DNA of 64,000 nt from Leptasterias polaris (lineage: Eukaryota > Echinodermata > Asteroidea > Forcipulatida > Asteriidae). The position numbers were made by a program, and so were the translations under genes. Shown piece after piece: positions 33,741-46,600 of this stretch. Below the pieces are notes generated by a model. The model was given only the letters and a program-made list of their open reading frames with translations. It was not told where the DNA came from and made no database searches. The first letter of the stretch is position 1. Every line of letters starts with the position of its first letter. The DNA lies in assembly GCA_037783415.1 (NCBI GenBank), contig JAZGTN010000038.1, positions 558,001-622,000 on the forward strand, read 5' to 3'.

Positions 33741-36700
33741 CTAACCCTCGGAACTGTGGTGAAAATCTAAATATTTGATGCACACAAGACATATCAAAAA
33801 CCATTACTCATTAGCGTGCATCTGATACAGCATTTTGACCTCTTTTCTTTTGAAAATTTCCTAAATCCAAAAGTATAACTAAAGTCTAAAGAGTATGCGC
33901 TCACAAATCACAGCTGATCCTTATTTCACAATAGTGTGTAGTGCAGCAGTTTTCAAGTTCTTCAATCAAGTTTAAAAATATATATTTAGGCTTCAGCATT
34001 CTTTTCTTCTTCTTGTTCTTGGTTTGTACACAATTTCGGTAAGTTATAAAGAGTTTTATTTTTAGTGATAAATACTTTTCAAGCAATGGTAAAATTCTTC
34101 CCTAGCACTTTTCAACGGCGACCGCGCCTTGTCAAGCCCTGCTGAATGAAGTGCATGCTGCAGGACGTCAGGGTGTCCACCCAGAATTACGTCCTGCCAG
34201 CACCAGTCCAGGTCTGGCAACACATGTGGGTTTTAAACTTAGCGCCTTGTGCCGGAAAAAACCCCTAAATATCCTCAAATTATGCGAAAAATCCATTTTC
34301 AACACTTTAAATTTGAAGACAAGTGACTTATCTACTCACCGTCGCACCTTTACAGTAGTTTACCCTCGGAACTGTGGTAAAAATCTGAATTTTTTGTAGC
34401 AAAAGACATCAAGACTTCTACACACCGGTTCTCTTCGAAGTAATGTGCATGCAGCATGGCGGCGGTGGCACAGCGCCCTCTCACACTAGGCTACGCCATT
34501 TCGTTTTCTTGTTTGCATAACAAAATGCCCGCCTGCCCTTATTTAGCTAAATATGACCGTATAATTGGAAAGTAGAATTGTCTCAAGGCGGGACTAATTA
34601 TTTGGAAGGGAGTGATTAGAACCATTGAGTCTTTTCCTACCTCCATGTTAGAACTAACTTCACATGGATGAACTTAGAGAACAGGCGTTTTACCCTCTGG
34701 ATAAGGCCCTATTTTTTATTAATTTTTTTCTAAAGAGAGATAGGCCTGTAACTAGTCCCGTGATTAAAGTGAAGACCTAAAAAAATAATGTCATGACTAA
34801 AACAGGAACTTATCAATACTACCAATCCAGTTATTAAAAAAAAACATTTTATGTGCGATTGAAGTATTGAACACTGTTATGTTGCCTACCGCTTAAATCA
34901 TTACCAATTTCTGCTGAATATTTTACTAGGGATCTGGATCAAGTCATAACTTTTAGGCCTATTTTTGTATTTTATGCCAATGCAAATTGTCATATTCATA
35001 TGAGCAAGAGATGATGTCATGTCATGTCATGTCAGGCAGAATTTCAATTCTTGCAATTAGTTGATGCCTGCCTGCACAACAAAGTGGACATAGAATTTAA
35101 AAGTATTTCGCTGTCGTAGGCCAAACTTCCTTTTCTTTACTAATTTTTTAGTGTAAAACGCAATCTTTTCTCACAAATTGTTTTAGTTAACAAGTATATC
35201 TTGGGGTTCACTTAAACATTTTCAACAAGTGTTTCCCTAAAAATAATGACATCACTGTAACAGCGCCCTCAGTTGTCCAAATAAGGGAGGAACGTGTTAG
35301 ACTAAAATTCAATATTCAATGGAAACAAATCTAATAATTATGGGTGTCTTGTCAATTAATTTTCACACATGTAGGCCTAAGGATATTAGGAATGGCCAAA
35401 AATATATTCATAAGATTTTGTTCCCTTCACACAGGCCCTTTTCAACAAAATGCATTAAATAGAAAAATCTGATTTGAAACAAATTGTGCCACATGCCAGT
35501 TTAGGTTAGTTTAACTTTATTGGACTTTTGCCACTGCTCTTGTCAATAAATAAAAAATCGACATAAAAAATACATAACAAATTGATTAACATAGTCCAAC
35601 ACCTGGAGTGGCCAATGTGTCCCGTCACATGTATTCGAGAAAAAAATCAAAAGTAAAGGTTAATTTTTCAGTCAGGAATTGTGCACGCTTATTTCACAAA
35701 TCATGTGGATTGCGCGGTATTGTGGTGTACAACTTTTGGAAAAGTAAGAAATCCGGCCATGAACAAATAAAGCTCCCATGATCCACCGATTTGCTTTTTT
35801 CCCTGAGCTGTTTACCTTTTATATAAATTACTTATTAAATCATAAAAACGGACAAACCAATAACAAGTGTACCGCATACTTTAGAACATATAAACCAACA
35901 CTTATTTTCTATACAATAACTAGCCATTTCATGTTGAGGAAAAAATGAAATGATAACATATTGACAGTATTTGAAAAGCAAAATGACTTCAGTATAACAT
36001 GGTAATGTTTGACCTATAGTTTACACAGTAAACAAACCTTTAAAAAGTTAAACATGTTTTTATGGCATGTTTGAAATTCCCTTTATAAATCTATGCAATA
36101 CTATTAATTTTTAACTATTTTAAAATTCTTACAAGAATATCTAGATAAAAATAGTTTCAAACTATTTCACATCAAATAGGCTCCAAACAGCAACAATGGC
36201 GATGGCATCACTGATGACAACAATAGCAATGATAAAAACAGTAAAAACAACAATGACGCGTAAAAACACAAAACAAAAATGCTTTTTTACAACTTTTTTG
36301 TAAATTCTTCTTATGAAATATTATCAAGTCATTTGAAGTTGAGATTCGTAAATTTATTGATGGGCAGAGCCTAATGAATTTGCAGATACAGCTCTTTTTC
36401 GATAAAGGTCAATGCCAGTGCAAAATAATAAATATAATAACTAGAATAACTAGTTTTTATATAGTGCTTTATATATGGGGTTGAAACGTCAGGCCACTAA
36501 CTAAACTTATTTTTTGAAATCTTTTTCCCCCGACAGGTTTTTGAAAAATAAAATTACATTATGAGACCCATGTATGTAACACCTTAAATAAGGTTTTACA
36601 ATGTGCTGTGGCCAATTCAGTACCCACTACCAGAAACACAGGGTCAAACCTCTCCTCTTATAGTGATAATTGTAACTGGGTTCTTTTACAAGCATTACAC

Positions 36701-36840
36701 AAAACACGGGACCAATGGCTTGACGTTCTATCCAAAGAATGAAGCAGTAACAGTTATGGTGTCTTGCTTAAGAACACAAGTCTCCATCATGACCAGGACT
36801 CAACATTGCATACCCTTTAAAACTACCATTACCAAACCAA
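33740..36840. other. No gene recognised; dispersed repeats
   Basis: AT-rich noncoding DNA. 'ACCCTCGGAACTGTGGT.AAAATCT' occurs twice (about 33,742 and 34,362), indicating a small local duplication. A short CpG-containing stretch lies at 34,445-34,510. Near 36,420-36,800 are pieces resembling the SINE body. I see no exon with domain support. Confidence 0.5.
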
Positions 36841-37013
36841 TAGACCTTATGCATATGACGTCATTTGAGTAGGGCGCCCTCACCTAGAGGTCAAAAGGAA
36901 GATGCTCATTGGCCAGTCTTGTGCGCCGCGCGTACAAATCAGCGCGTTTCCATTGTTTCATCATCAGTTTACCTCTAAGATGGCGGCTTGGTGACGTCAA
37001 TGCATAAGGTCTA
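36841..37013. mobile_element. GACC/GGTC MITE, copy 1 (inverted relative to copies 3 and 4)
   Basis: 173 bp with ends TAGACCTTATGCAT and ATGCATAAGGTCTA. It contains TGACGTCA-like sites near both ends, GGGCGCCCTCACCTAGAGG, a CGCGCG block and TAAGATGGCGGCTTGG. It is the reverse complement of the copies at 52,658 and 56,290 by internal sequence. It lies 178 bp beyond the stop codon of THNSL2 copy A. Confidence 0.85.
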
Positions 37014-37190
37014 TTCTTACAAAATGATGAGCTCATCATCAGAGTACCCTTTCCTCCCACATTTGCAACATTTTATACTAAAGAACAGCGCCTGACCATC
37101 AGGTGCCGCATTCTGCTAAGGCTCAACAAGCATGTGGAAATTGCAGTCAAAAAAGGGATTCCTTCTTTTGACACCACCCTGTAGATCATA

Positions 37191-40100
37191 CTATTGGTCT
37201 ATGTTCAGGCGTTTACTGATTTCCTCAATTTTCTCCCGTAGCATTTTAACCCAGTCCTGTCCCTCTTTGAACTCTGTGAATCGTGTTGGCATGGAGCTCA
37301 GATTCTCTATGTATGGTGTTGACTTGGGCTCCAAACCAGCCGCAAGTTCAGCCTCTGGAAACTTGGCTGGATGAGCAGTGGCAAAACAAACAGTGGGTCC
37401 ATGATTGGTAAGATTGGAGTCTTGGTTATTCATCCTCTGCCTGTTTGATAAGACAAAACAGACAAACACAATAAATACACCCTGCATTATTAGTTTGCGT
37501 CGTGAAAGTCCATATAGAGCCAATATCCAATGACTTTATAGGCTAGACTATTTTGTCCTTCCCAGTCTTTATTAACTAGATACTTTGATTTGCATGAATC
37601 AAAGTAGGAAGGTTCAACATGTTCCCATTAGCAAGTTGTATCTCAACCCCCTACCCTAACACACACAAGTGTGTAACAGCCTGCAATCGTGGACCCTCCT
37701 TTGTTCAACTCTTTGTGATAGCAACCGTGGACCACAATGCTTTCCTTTGTGATAGCAACGGTGGACCTATTGTCCTCTTTTGTTATAGGTCCCTGGTTTG
37801 AATGTGGTTACCTACTCACCTAAACCAACTTAAATCACTAGACCCTTACACATGTAACTGAAACTAAGATCAATGATTATTGTGTAACAGTCATTACACC
37901 AAGGTAATATTCTGGCTACTTTTGAGTCAGCTGTTCACTCCTTGCATTGTCAGCCATTTGCAAATTGGGGACAGCAGTGAAAAGAAGCACTATCGACTTA
38001 TTATATACATGCATTGTTTTGTTTACATTGTCTCTGCTTCTATGTGCTTGAACATCTTTATAGCCGCCAATTCTTATACGGTCTTACAATTTGAGAGATT
38101 CTTAGACTCTCTACAACAAACAGAAATTTGATGGTTATTTTGTAACAAGCAAAGTCCTGACAAACTTGAAAATAAAATGAATTGTAGCTATTTAATGACT
38201 AACTAGTAAGAAATATCTGCATAAGCTTTCGTAGGAACAACCACTTCATCAGATGCAATAAAGAAAAACAACTTCAACCAAGGTTTGTATACTGTCCAGC
38301 ACAGTCTATTTTCAGAATGAATGTAGACAACTTACCGGTCAAGCTTGTCAAAGTAGTAGCTGACACCCACAGCTGTATGAGGGCAAACTCGGTACTTATG
38401 TTCCTGCCAACATCTTTGCATAGTCTTGGTAATCTGGTCGTCCTGGCACGAATAGGAAGACCAGACCTCTTGCATCTATGAAATGAGAAGTATACAAGTC
38501 TGACTTGCTTGGGTAAAAACAAAACAAAAAACAGAAACATCATCACTGTAGTTTAATTGATTCAATCATTTCATTTTTATCAACCACTTTAACAGTGAAA
38601 ATCTATATGTTTAATATAAATTGAAGCTCCAACAGAAAAGGCAAGTTAAAAATTGTACTTAAACCCAAACCCCTGGCAGAACTTTACTCCGTCCTCAAAA
38701 ATCATTGAAATTGTTCAGCGGATTTTGGAGGTGACCGAGAAAGTTTTGGGTTAAAAAGCATTCATTATTTGTTTTGAATAACTCAAAAAGTAGACTTTTA
38801 TCATTTAGAGGAAAACCTAATCACTGGAATGTACAATATTGTATTCTAGCATCCACTATGAGGGTGTTTTGTTCGGCTGTGAAAGATAGGGTTATAGTTG
38901 GACGTGTGATGACAGTCATCGAATGATGAAGGGCTCCAGCATCTTCAGCAAAAAGACACTGATGCCTCAGCGATAACTATAAACTGTGTATGGGATTTCA
39001 GGCATCGCATGGCGAGGTGTATCAATGTATATTTGGTTTGTGGTAACACCATGTGTATATCTACTTGCTAGTGCTTTTTATAACTGTTTTTTTTTTTTAT
39101 AATCACACGTCAAGGTTTCAGCTGCACTACCAATGCAACCAACCAGCGTGCATGGTGTGTTTAATGATACTCTAGTTTGATTTTGGGTTGAACAAAGAAA
39201 AATTGACTAGAGCGGGATTTGAACCAACGACCTCCGGATCAACGTGCTGGTGCTCTACCAAATGAGCTATCTAGCCCTATGTTGGCAGTCTCCCTTTTTT
39301 TTCAATATCTTTGTTCGGGGGTGCCAGTCAGAAGCCATTCAATCGTAAACTGCCGTGTAGCCAGTTTGTAAGAAAATGTTAACAACAAGTATCATAAGTG
39401 TTGAACATAACCTAAACTGGGACTGATGAAGTCCGATTAACAAACCTTGAGTAGAGTCTTCTCTGGAATCTGTGTCTTGTTAGTGCTCTCAAATTCCTCC
39501 ATGACTTTCTTGACTTGGCTAACGTCTTGATTTGAGAACAGGTACAAAATTCTCTCCACATTGTATGGATTCTATTCAAATGGCCACAAAAGCATACAAA
39601 GGTTTAGTCTTTGCTTTTGGAGGTAGTGAGTTTGTAAAATTCAAAATTGAAAAGGTAATGGCAACATTTTTACATCATAGCGTTTGCACTAATGCATATA
39701 CATAGCGCTTGGTCCAAGCACAGTACAGATTAATGCCAATAGCAGAAGTGTATATTAGCTGTGCTTTTTTTAACTGTAAAGTAAGGGTATTAAATTTCAA
39801 TTGGCAGTTACAAAAAATAAAGAAGTGAAGTATCTAAATTAAAACAGGAATTTTTTTAAATATAAATTTCTGCATTATTTTTGTTGATAACTTCACAGTC
39901 AAACACGTCTATAAATTGGAATTTTTCCAGTTTAAACAATAACGTATGCACTTATTAATCCATACAGACAAAAGCACATGCTGTGTTTTTGTGGGAGACA
40001 TTTGACTAGAATTGCTTCTCATCACCCAGGAGTAAATGGGTACCTGCGAGGGGAGAGATTGATGATCAGATATGAATGATTAGTACCCTGTGCGCCCAAT

Positions 40101-43100
40101 CGGGTGCCGGTGCTGCATACTCCAAAGGAGTTGAGGTGGTTCAGGAAAGCTTTTAAGGCCCAATGAAGGGTAGTAATGGTGTAAGATGATTTGATACAAC
40201 GTTTAAAAGCGCCTTATTATTATTTATGATACATATAATAAGAATGAACAAAGTATACAGCAATCCTTCACCGATCTTGAACTCTTGGTGGCAACAGATA
40301 CCGCCATTATTGTGGTGGTACCTGGGTGGTACTGCGCGGCCTAGCGACGGGTTTAAGCGATTTGCAAAGTGAAAGTCCAATAACCCGCGACTGATCAAAT
40401 GATCGCCGTGTAGCCAAAACCTTATACCAGTCGCTAGGCAGCGCAGTACCACCCAGGTACACCGCAGTAATGGAGGCATATCTGCTGCCACCAAGAGTTC
40501 AAGATCGGTGAAGGATTGCTGCATAGATTTGTTTACCTTTATATCCATGGCAACGGAGTATGTCTTCACGACCTGAGACGCTAAAGAATAGTCTCCATGT
40601 GTGACCATACGGTGTATAACATCATTGATGTTAACTGCTGAGACTAGCTTGACTGGTAGACCCATGGCATGAGCGATGCATCCACCTTAAACACAAACAT
40701 AAGATTTCACTCGAGGAACTGTTGCCCCCATTGCGCAGAAAAACAGGGAAAAAGAGTAACAAGCAATGAGTAAATAAAACAGAATACTGTGAAAGTTCAT
40801 TCGTGACTGTACACCATTCTGGTTTTCTTGAACTTGTACATTTCATAGTCACTATACTTGTTCCCCCCCCCACCCCCCTCTTGTTTGGTAGTATCAGTTA
40901 CAATAGTACAAGGGATGACCTACATTTGGATACAGTAGCATAAGGGGGTGGGGGGGAGGCATGTGCCCACCCCTCAACCCGGGTCCCCCAACCCATTAAT
41001 TGCCTCACTCACAACTTACCGCTTAAAGGGTGTGTACAACATTGGTAATTGCCAAAGACCTGTATCCACAGTTGATGTGACCTAACATATACATGAAATA
41101 ACAAACCTGTGAAAGTTTAAGCTCAATCGGTTTTCGGAGTCATGACAAAACAGTGAAAAACCCTGCAGGATAAAGACTATTGTTTTACTCGTTTCCTAAA
41201 AACTATGGCATTTCAAGTGAGAGCTTCTGACAGTATAAAACATTGTGAGAAACGACGTAGTTTTTGAGAAGGAGGTAATTTCTCACTAAAATATTTGAAT
41301 CTGAGAAAGGCTTCAGGCATGAAGTCTTTCTCAGGCAATTGAAAGTACACAATTCTATGCAATAATGGGTTTTTTCTTTCATTATTTTCTTGCAACTTCA
41401 ATGACCAATCAGGGTTCTGCCCACGGTGGTCGGTGCCGGAAAACCTGACCAGCACTCATGATTCCCCGACCGGCACTCGCAGATTTTTTTCTTTTTCCGA
41501 CCACCACACGTTTTCCCTTTTTTTTGCCCATTTCCTTCAAAATATTTTGAACAACGTGTAAAACAAATTATTTACCAGTAAACAGTTTTATCCAAAGTTT
41601 CGAGTAGCCTACTTCTTTGGTTTGAGTCAATTTTAATGATCCAGGATCGAGCATTCCTCCCGCCTGTACGATGTACAATATATCCAACGCACGAAACCCG
41701 CATTGATTTTGCAATGGTTTCCAGTCACGCTGATTATAGCTTTACGCTTGGAATAACATGATACCAGTTTCATCATGTTGCGAACCCTATTCTACAGCGT
41801 TTAATACAACGGAAATGAACTGCAGAGTAAGCACCATGCTATAGATGCTGTAAATTGTTTTCCCATGGCGGTAAAGGCGTGCGCGCACTGAGGGCCTACA
41901 TTCAAGGCACAGCTGCAGGGCGCACGTGTGTAACCACTCCGTGCACGATCGAAAGGAAATTGACTTGACTGTACTAGGAAAAAAAAAAAATTTCCGGCAC
42001 TAAACAAATCCTGGGCAGAACCCTGACCAATTGAGCTCAAATTTTCACAGGTTTATTATTTTATGCATATGGGATACACCAAGTGAGAATACTGGTCTTT
42101 GGCAATTACCGAAAGTATATCCTGCCTTTAAAGCTAAATTCCTCATACTATAGAAACTGTTGCTACATGTATGTCTCATGGTTCGGGGCAACCTTTTAGT
42201 TACATAAGAGAAGGCAAACACCCATACACAATTCTGAATGAATGTGTATGGCAGAATGGTACCAGGGTTTGCTCATCTGGAGGTTGCTATACAAAAGCTT
42301 TCCCGAACCATTTCACATAGCAACTGTCTTCATAGTCTGAGGAGTCCAGCAATAACTTGTGACTAAGCAAGTCATAGTATCAGACATTATAAAAATTTAA
42401 CTTGCAAATGTCTTATTAATTCACAGCTGTAAAAACAAAAACCCAACAGGAGTGCCACCCCCTGGAAATCTGGCCTTAGCTGTGCAAGTGACTGTGCCAG
42501 TGACAGTGCCAATAACCTTTACCCTTGAATCTAGAACCATAGAGAACTAACCAGTAATGTGACCAGCTGCTCCAGTTGGCACCACAATCTCCACCGTCTC
42601 TCCAACCGTCTTGCAGACTGCCAGGTAGCCGTAGAAGAAGTTTACAGTCTGTACCAGAGTTCTGATCATATTGATGGAGTTCATGGTGCAGAGGTTATGG
42701 AGTGTCTTAAACTGCTGGTCTAAGATGACAGGTTTGATGATGAGATCAAGATCGTCTGAAGAGCCCTCCGCTTAGAAGGAAAAGATACACAAAATAGTAA
42801 CAACATACATTTAAAAAGCCGATTTAACTCATTCAGTGCCAAGGTCGTACATGTAAGATCTATTTTATGTACTCAAAAAGTGTCATCAATCATACATATG
42901 ACCCATAGTACACATTTATCACGAAAGGCCAATATAACTCAAGAAATTCAATTGATTTTGGGATGTACAAAGGCAACACAAATCAGCAATATTTTGTTCG
43001 GTGAGAAAGAGTTATTGTACATAATTTCAAGAAAAAAAATATAAAAAGCTGGGCATTTTATGTTCAAAACGCAAAATGATAGCCTGCTCTGAATTATTTA

Positions 43101-43628
43101 GTTTTTTGTAGATGGAGTCCACAAGAAATATATATTTTTTGTGTATGAGTCCCTCACCTCACAATAGAACAGGGTAAAACTGTCTTTTCTCCAAAACACT
43201 CACATTCCAAAATCTGAAAAGCACGAGGTCAAACAAACTATGTGAAAAAGGACTGGTGACGTCAGCCGTGACTACTTCATTTGGACCTGCCTTTAGCCCG
43301 AAGGATGTAAGGCGCTAACGCAATACACCCCCAAACTTCACCATTGGCAATCAATATGGCTGTGAAAGTGATGAAAGGAAGATCCAACAGGAGCCAATTT
43401 TCAACGGATTTGTGATTTTATCTTTATTTTAATAAGACCATCCATGGGCCGCTCTTTAATCAGGAGTTTTGTGAGGTAGAACTTGTATGGCTCAAAATTA
43501 AACCTTTTTTAAAGAAATCAAATTAGCATTTTCAAAATGCAGAGTAAAGACATTTTATGTAGTTGAGTACAGTTCATATGACTCTGGTCATTGAATGTCT
43601 ACTGTCTCAAGCCTGAGCGAATACTAAT

Positions 43629-43667
<39 letters not shown>

Positions 43668-46600
43668 TAGTTTTATATGGCGCATTTTACAATAACGTCT
43701 CAATGCGCTTTACATTAGTGTCCTGGTCATTGGGCCAATAACATTCCTTTAATCTTTCTCAGTTCCTTAGGGAGTAGTACAGCCCGGAGCTGCTGTGGTG
43801 CTCCGATGGCTTTTTCGAACACAATATCAACCTCTACCCTTGCAGGTACCCATTTATACCCCTGGGTGAAGAGAAGCAATTATAGCGACGTGTCTTGCCC
43901 AAGGACACAAGCGTCATGACCGGGACTCGAACCCACACCCCGATGACTAAACCACCAGAACTTGAATCCGATGATCTAAACCACTCGGCCAGGACACACT
44001 TCAAAATTCAATTTTCTACAAAGTGTGGCCCAATTTAAAGGTTATACATAATTGGTAAGGATAAAAAAAAAAAAAAATTATTTTAGTTTGAAAGCTTACC
44101 GATTATGAAGTTCATACTAGAACCTTTTTTTCTGTGCATTATTTCTTTCTGAAACTTAGATATAGGGGCCTATTCAAGAAAACAGCATCCAAAAACCTTA
44201 CAAACCACAAACAGCTGACTTTGATTGTTACAACCAAAATTAAGGACAAAGATGTGTTAACATGGTGAAAATTGAGCATGTTTTTCACTATTTTCACACA
44301 ACGGATTTAGCCTAAAATTTTCACAGGTTTGTTGTTCCAAGTAAATGGTTCATCACACAAAACATGAAAAAAGTCTGTGACTATTCTGTCAGCTCTACCA
44401 ATACTGTATAATGTACATTTAAGTGTCCAAGTTGGTAAACAAGTAGTGCAAGTGCATTTATGCCATGCATACCTTTTTGTCACTGGACAGTCTTGGAGGT
44501 CTAGTGGTAAGACATCTGCTATAGAAAGGCAGGGCTTGTGGGTTCATCCCCCAGTGTAGAATGTCTGTGGATTTTGTCCCATGTAATTTGAGGAAAGCAG
44601 TGAGTTGGAGTGCAATTATTTGTTATAGCACAGTAATTGATTGTGAATTTTCATTGGTCGAGAACCAATCACAAAGACAAAGATGCATAGTACAGTACTT
44701 GGCTCAGGGGAACATGAGTGGTGTACCCCACTGGGTACATTATCTTGATCATTGGTCATTTCCAGCACCTTAGTACAATAGTAAAAATAGTCCTAGGTTT
44801 GATTTTTGTAATTATGCTGGTACTAGGTAAATTGTTTTTTGTTCCTGTGGAATGTGCCATCGGGAACAGTGAAGCAACATTTCTGTCAACTTTCACCACT
44901 GTTCGTGTTTTTTTTTAACTGTGCCAATTTCATGATAATAACGTTGGAAGCTGACAACAAAGAAGACAAATCTATTTTCACAGTAGGGCCTATGACAAAA
45001 CAAAGTTTTGCAAGCTCTGTGATGCGGTCCATGGGTTTTGTACAACCTTGGGTGCCTAATGGTGTACAAAACACCATAGACCCTAGAGTGCAACAATTGT
45101 ATGGTGTACCATTGTCACACATGTACAAGAATTCACGAAGAGTGACAGTGCATTTTTCCCTGTTATTAAAATATTTTCACATTCATTAGTTCACATGAAA
45201 ATAGTACAAATATTACAGACCAATATTTCAGTCCATTAGAAATCGAAGCCGGGTCATGAAGTTCAGCTCAGTTCAGACAGAGTTCTCAATGCAAATGTAG
45301 GTAACTTGTCATAAACGTGCAACCACTTCATGATAACTTGCTTGTGTTAAAGGCACTGAACACGTTTGGTAATTACTCAAAATGTATATTGCCATAAAAA
45401 CTTACTTGGTAACGAGCAACGGAGAGCTGTTGATAGTATAAAACATTGTGAGAAACGACTCCCTCGGAAGTAACGTAGTTTTTGAGAAAGAGGTAACTTC
45501 TCACTAAAATAATAAAAGACTTCATGCATAAAGCCTTTTATTAGCATCTGAAAGCACACAAAATTGTGCAACAAGGGTGTTTTTTCTTTCTTTATTTTCT
45601 TGCAACTTCGATGACCGATTCAGCCCAAATTTTCACAGGTTTGTTATTTTATGCATATGTTGGGATACACCAAGTGAGAATACTGGTCTTTGATAATTAC
45701 CAAACATGTTCAGTGCCTTTAAACCAAACACGCTTATAAGTCTTCTTAAAAAATGTACGCAGATTTTTTTTGAACTTAAATAATGTCAAAAAGACAGTGA
45801 TGATGGTATTCAGTGATTTACACTAACTGGGTGTTTTTGGATCTACTACCAAGACCAGTGGTGTAACGTGGCCAAACGGTTAAGAGCACAGGACTCAAGC
45901 TCTGGTGTTTCTGGTCAGCAGGGTGTGGATTTGTTCTGGTTGAGTCACGCATGTCCTGGAACAAGATATTTTTCCATAATTGCTTTGTCCTTCGGATGGG
46001 ACATTGTACTAGGATTGGTAGTGCACGTAAAATAACTCAGAAGAGAAAGAGTAGAGCTTAACCCTGGTGTTTCTGGTTCACAAGCACCCTTGTTTACAGG
46101 TTTCCTCAGGCTTGCAAGTTACAGTGATTAAGTTCACTTACACTGTATGAGGCATCCTCGGATTCATTACCAGAAACATATAATAATGATAATAATAATA
46201 AGCAGTGAACATCTTTCATTATGGCATAATGTATAATCATCTAAAGTTCTTTCACATACCTGATATGCAGTGAACATTTTCTGCCATGACTGTAATCATT
46301 TGAAGTTCTTGTATATGAGTACAGTAACCGTGGGGATAGAGTACAACGATGTCAATCCGATCTAAACCCCGGACTGCCTCGATAGAAGACGGCCCTGTGT
46401 CTCCAGATGTTCCTGTCAAAGTACAATTATTTTAACAAAGTCACCTTTGAATGTGTTTTAGTCAATTTCTTACACCTTAAAAATTACGTGAATATACGAG
46501 CATGTTTGGTTTGTTTAGATTTGCCTATAGGTCACTGCTTGTTGCACTTTCCCTCAAATTTCTGATGCATTGAATTCTCAGAGGCAGGGCAGTGGTTGGA

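Noticed and set aside
39204..39278. Functional tRNA gene
   Set aside because: Mismatched anticodon and T stems and no U33 in the loop; better explained as a SINE head or tRNA pseudogene.
41213..41455. Similar protein-like frames at 41.2, 45.4, 53.0 and 60.6 kb as a gene family
   Set aside because: All fall inside copies of one TTAA-flanked MITE; the shared 'protein' is just the repeated noncoding sequence.
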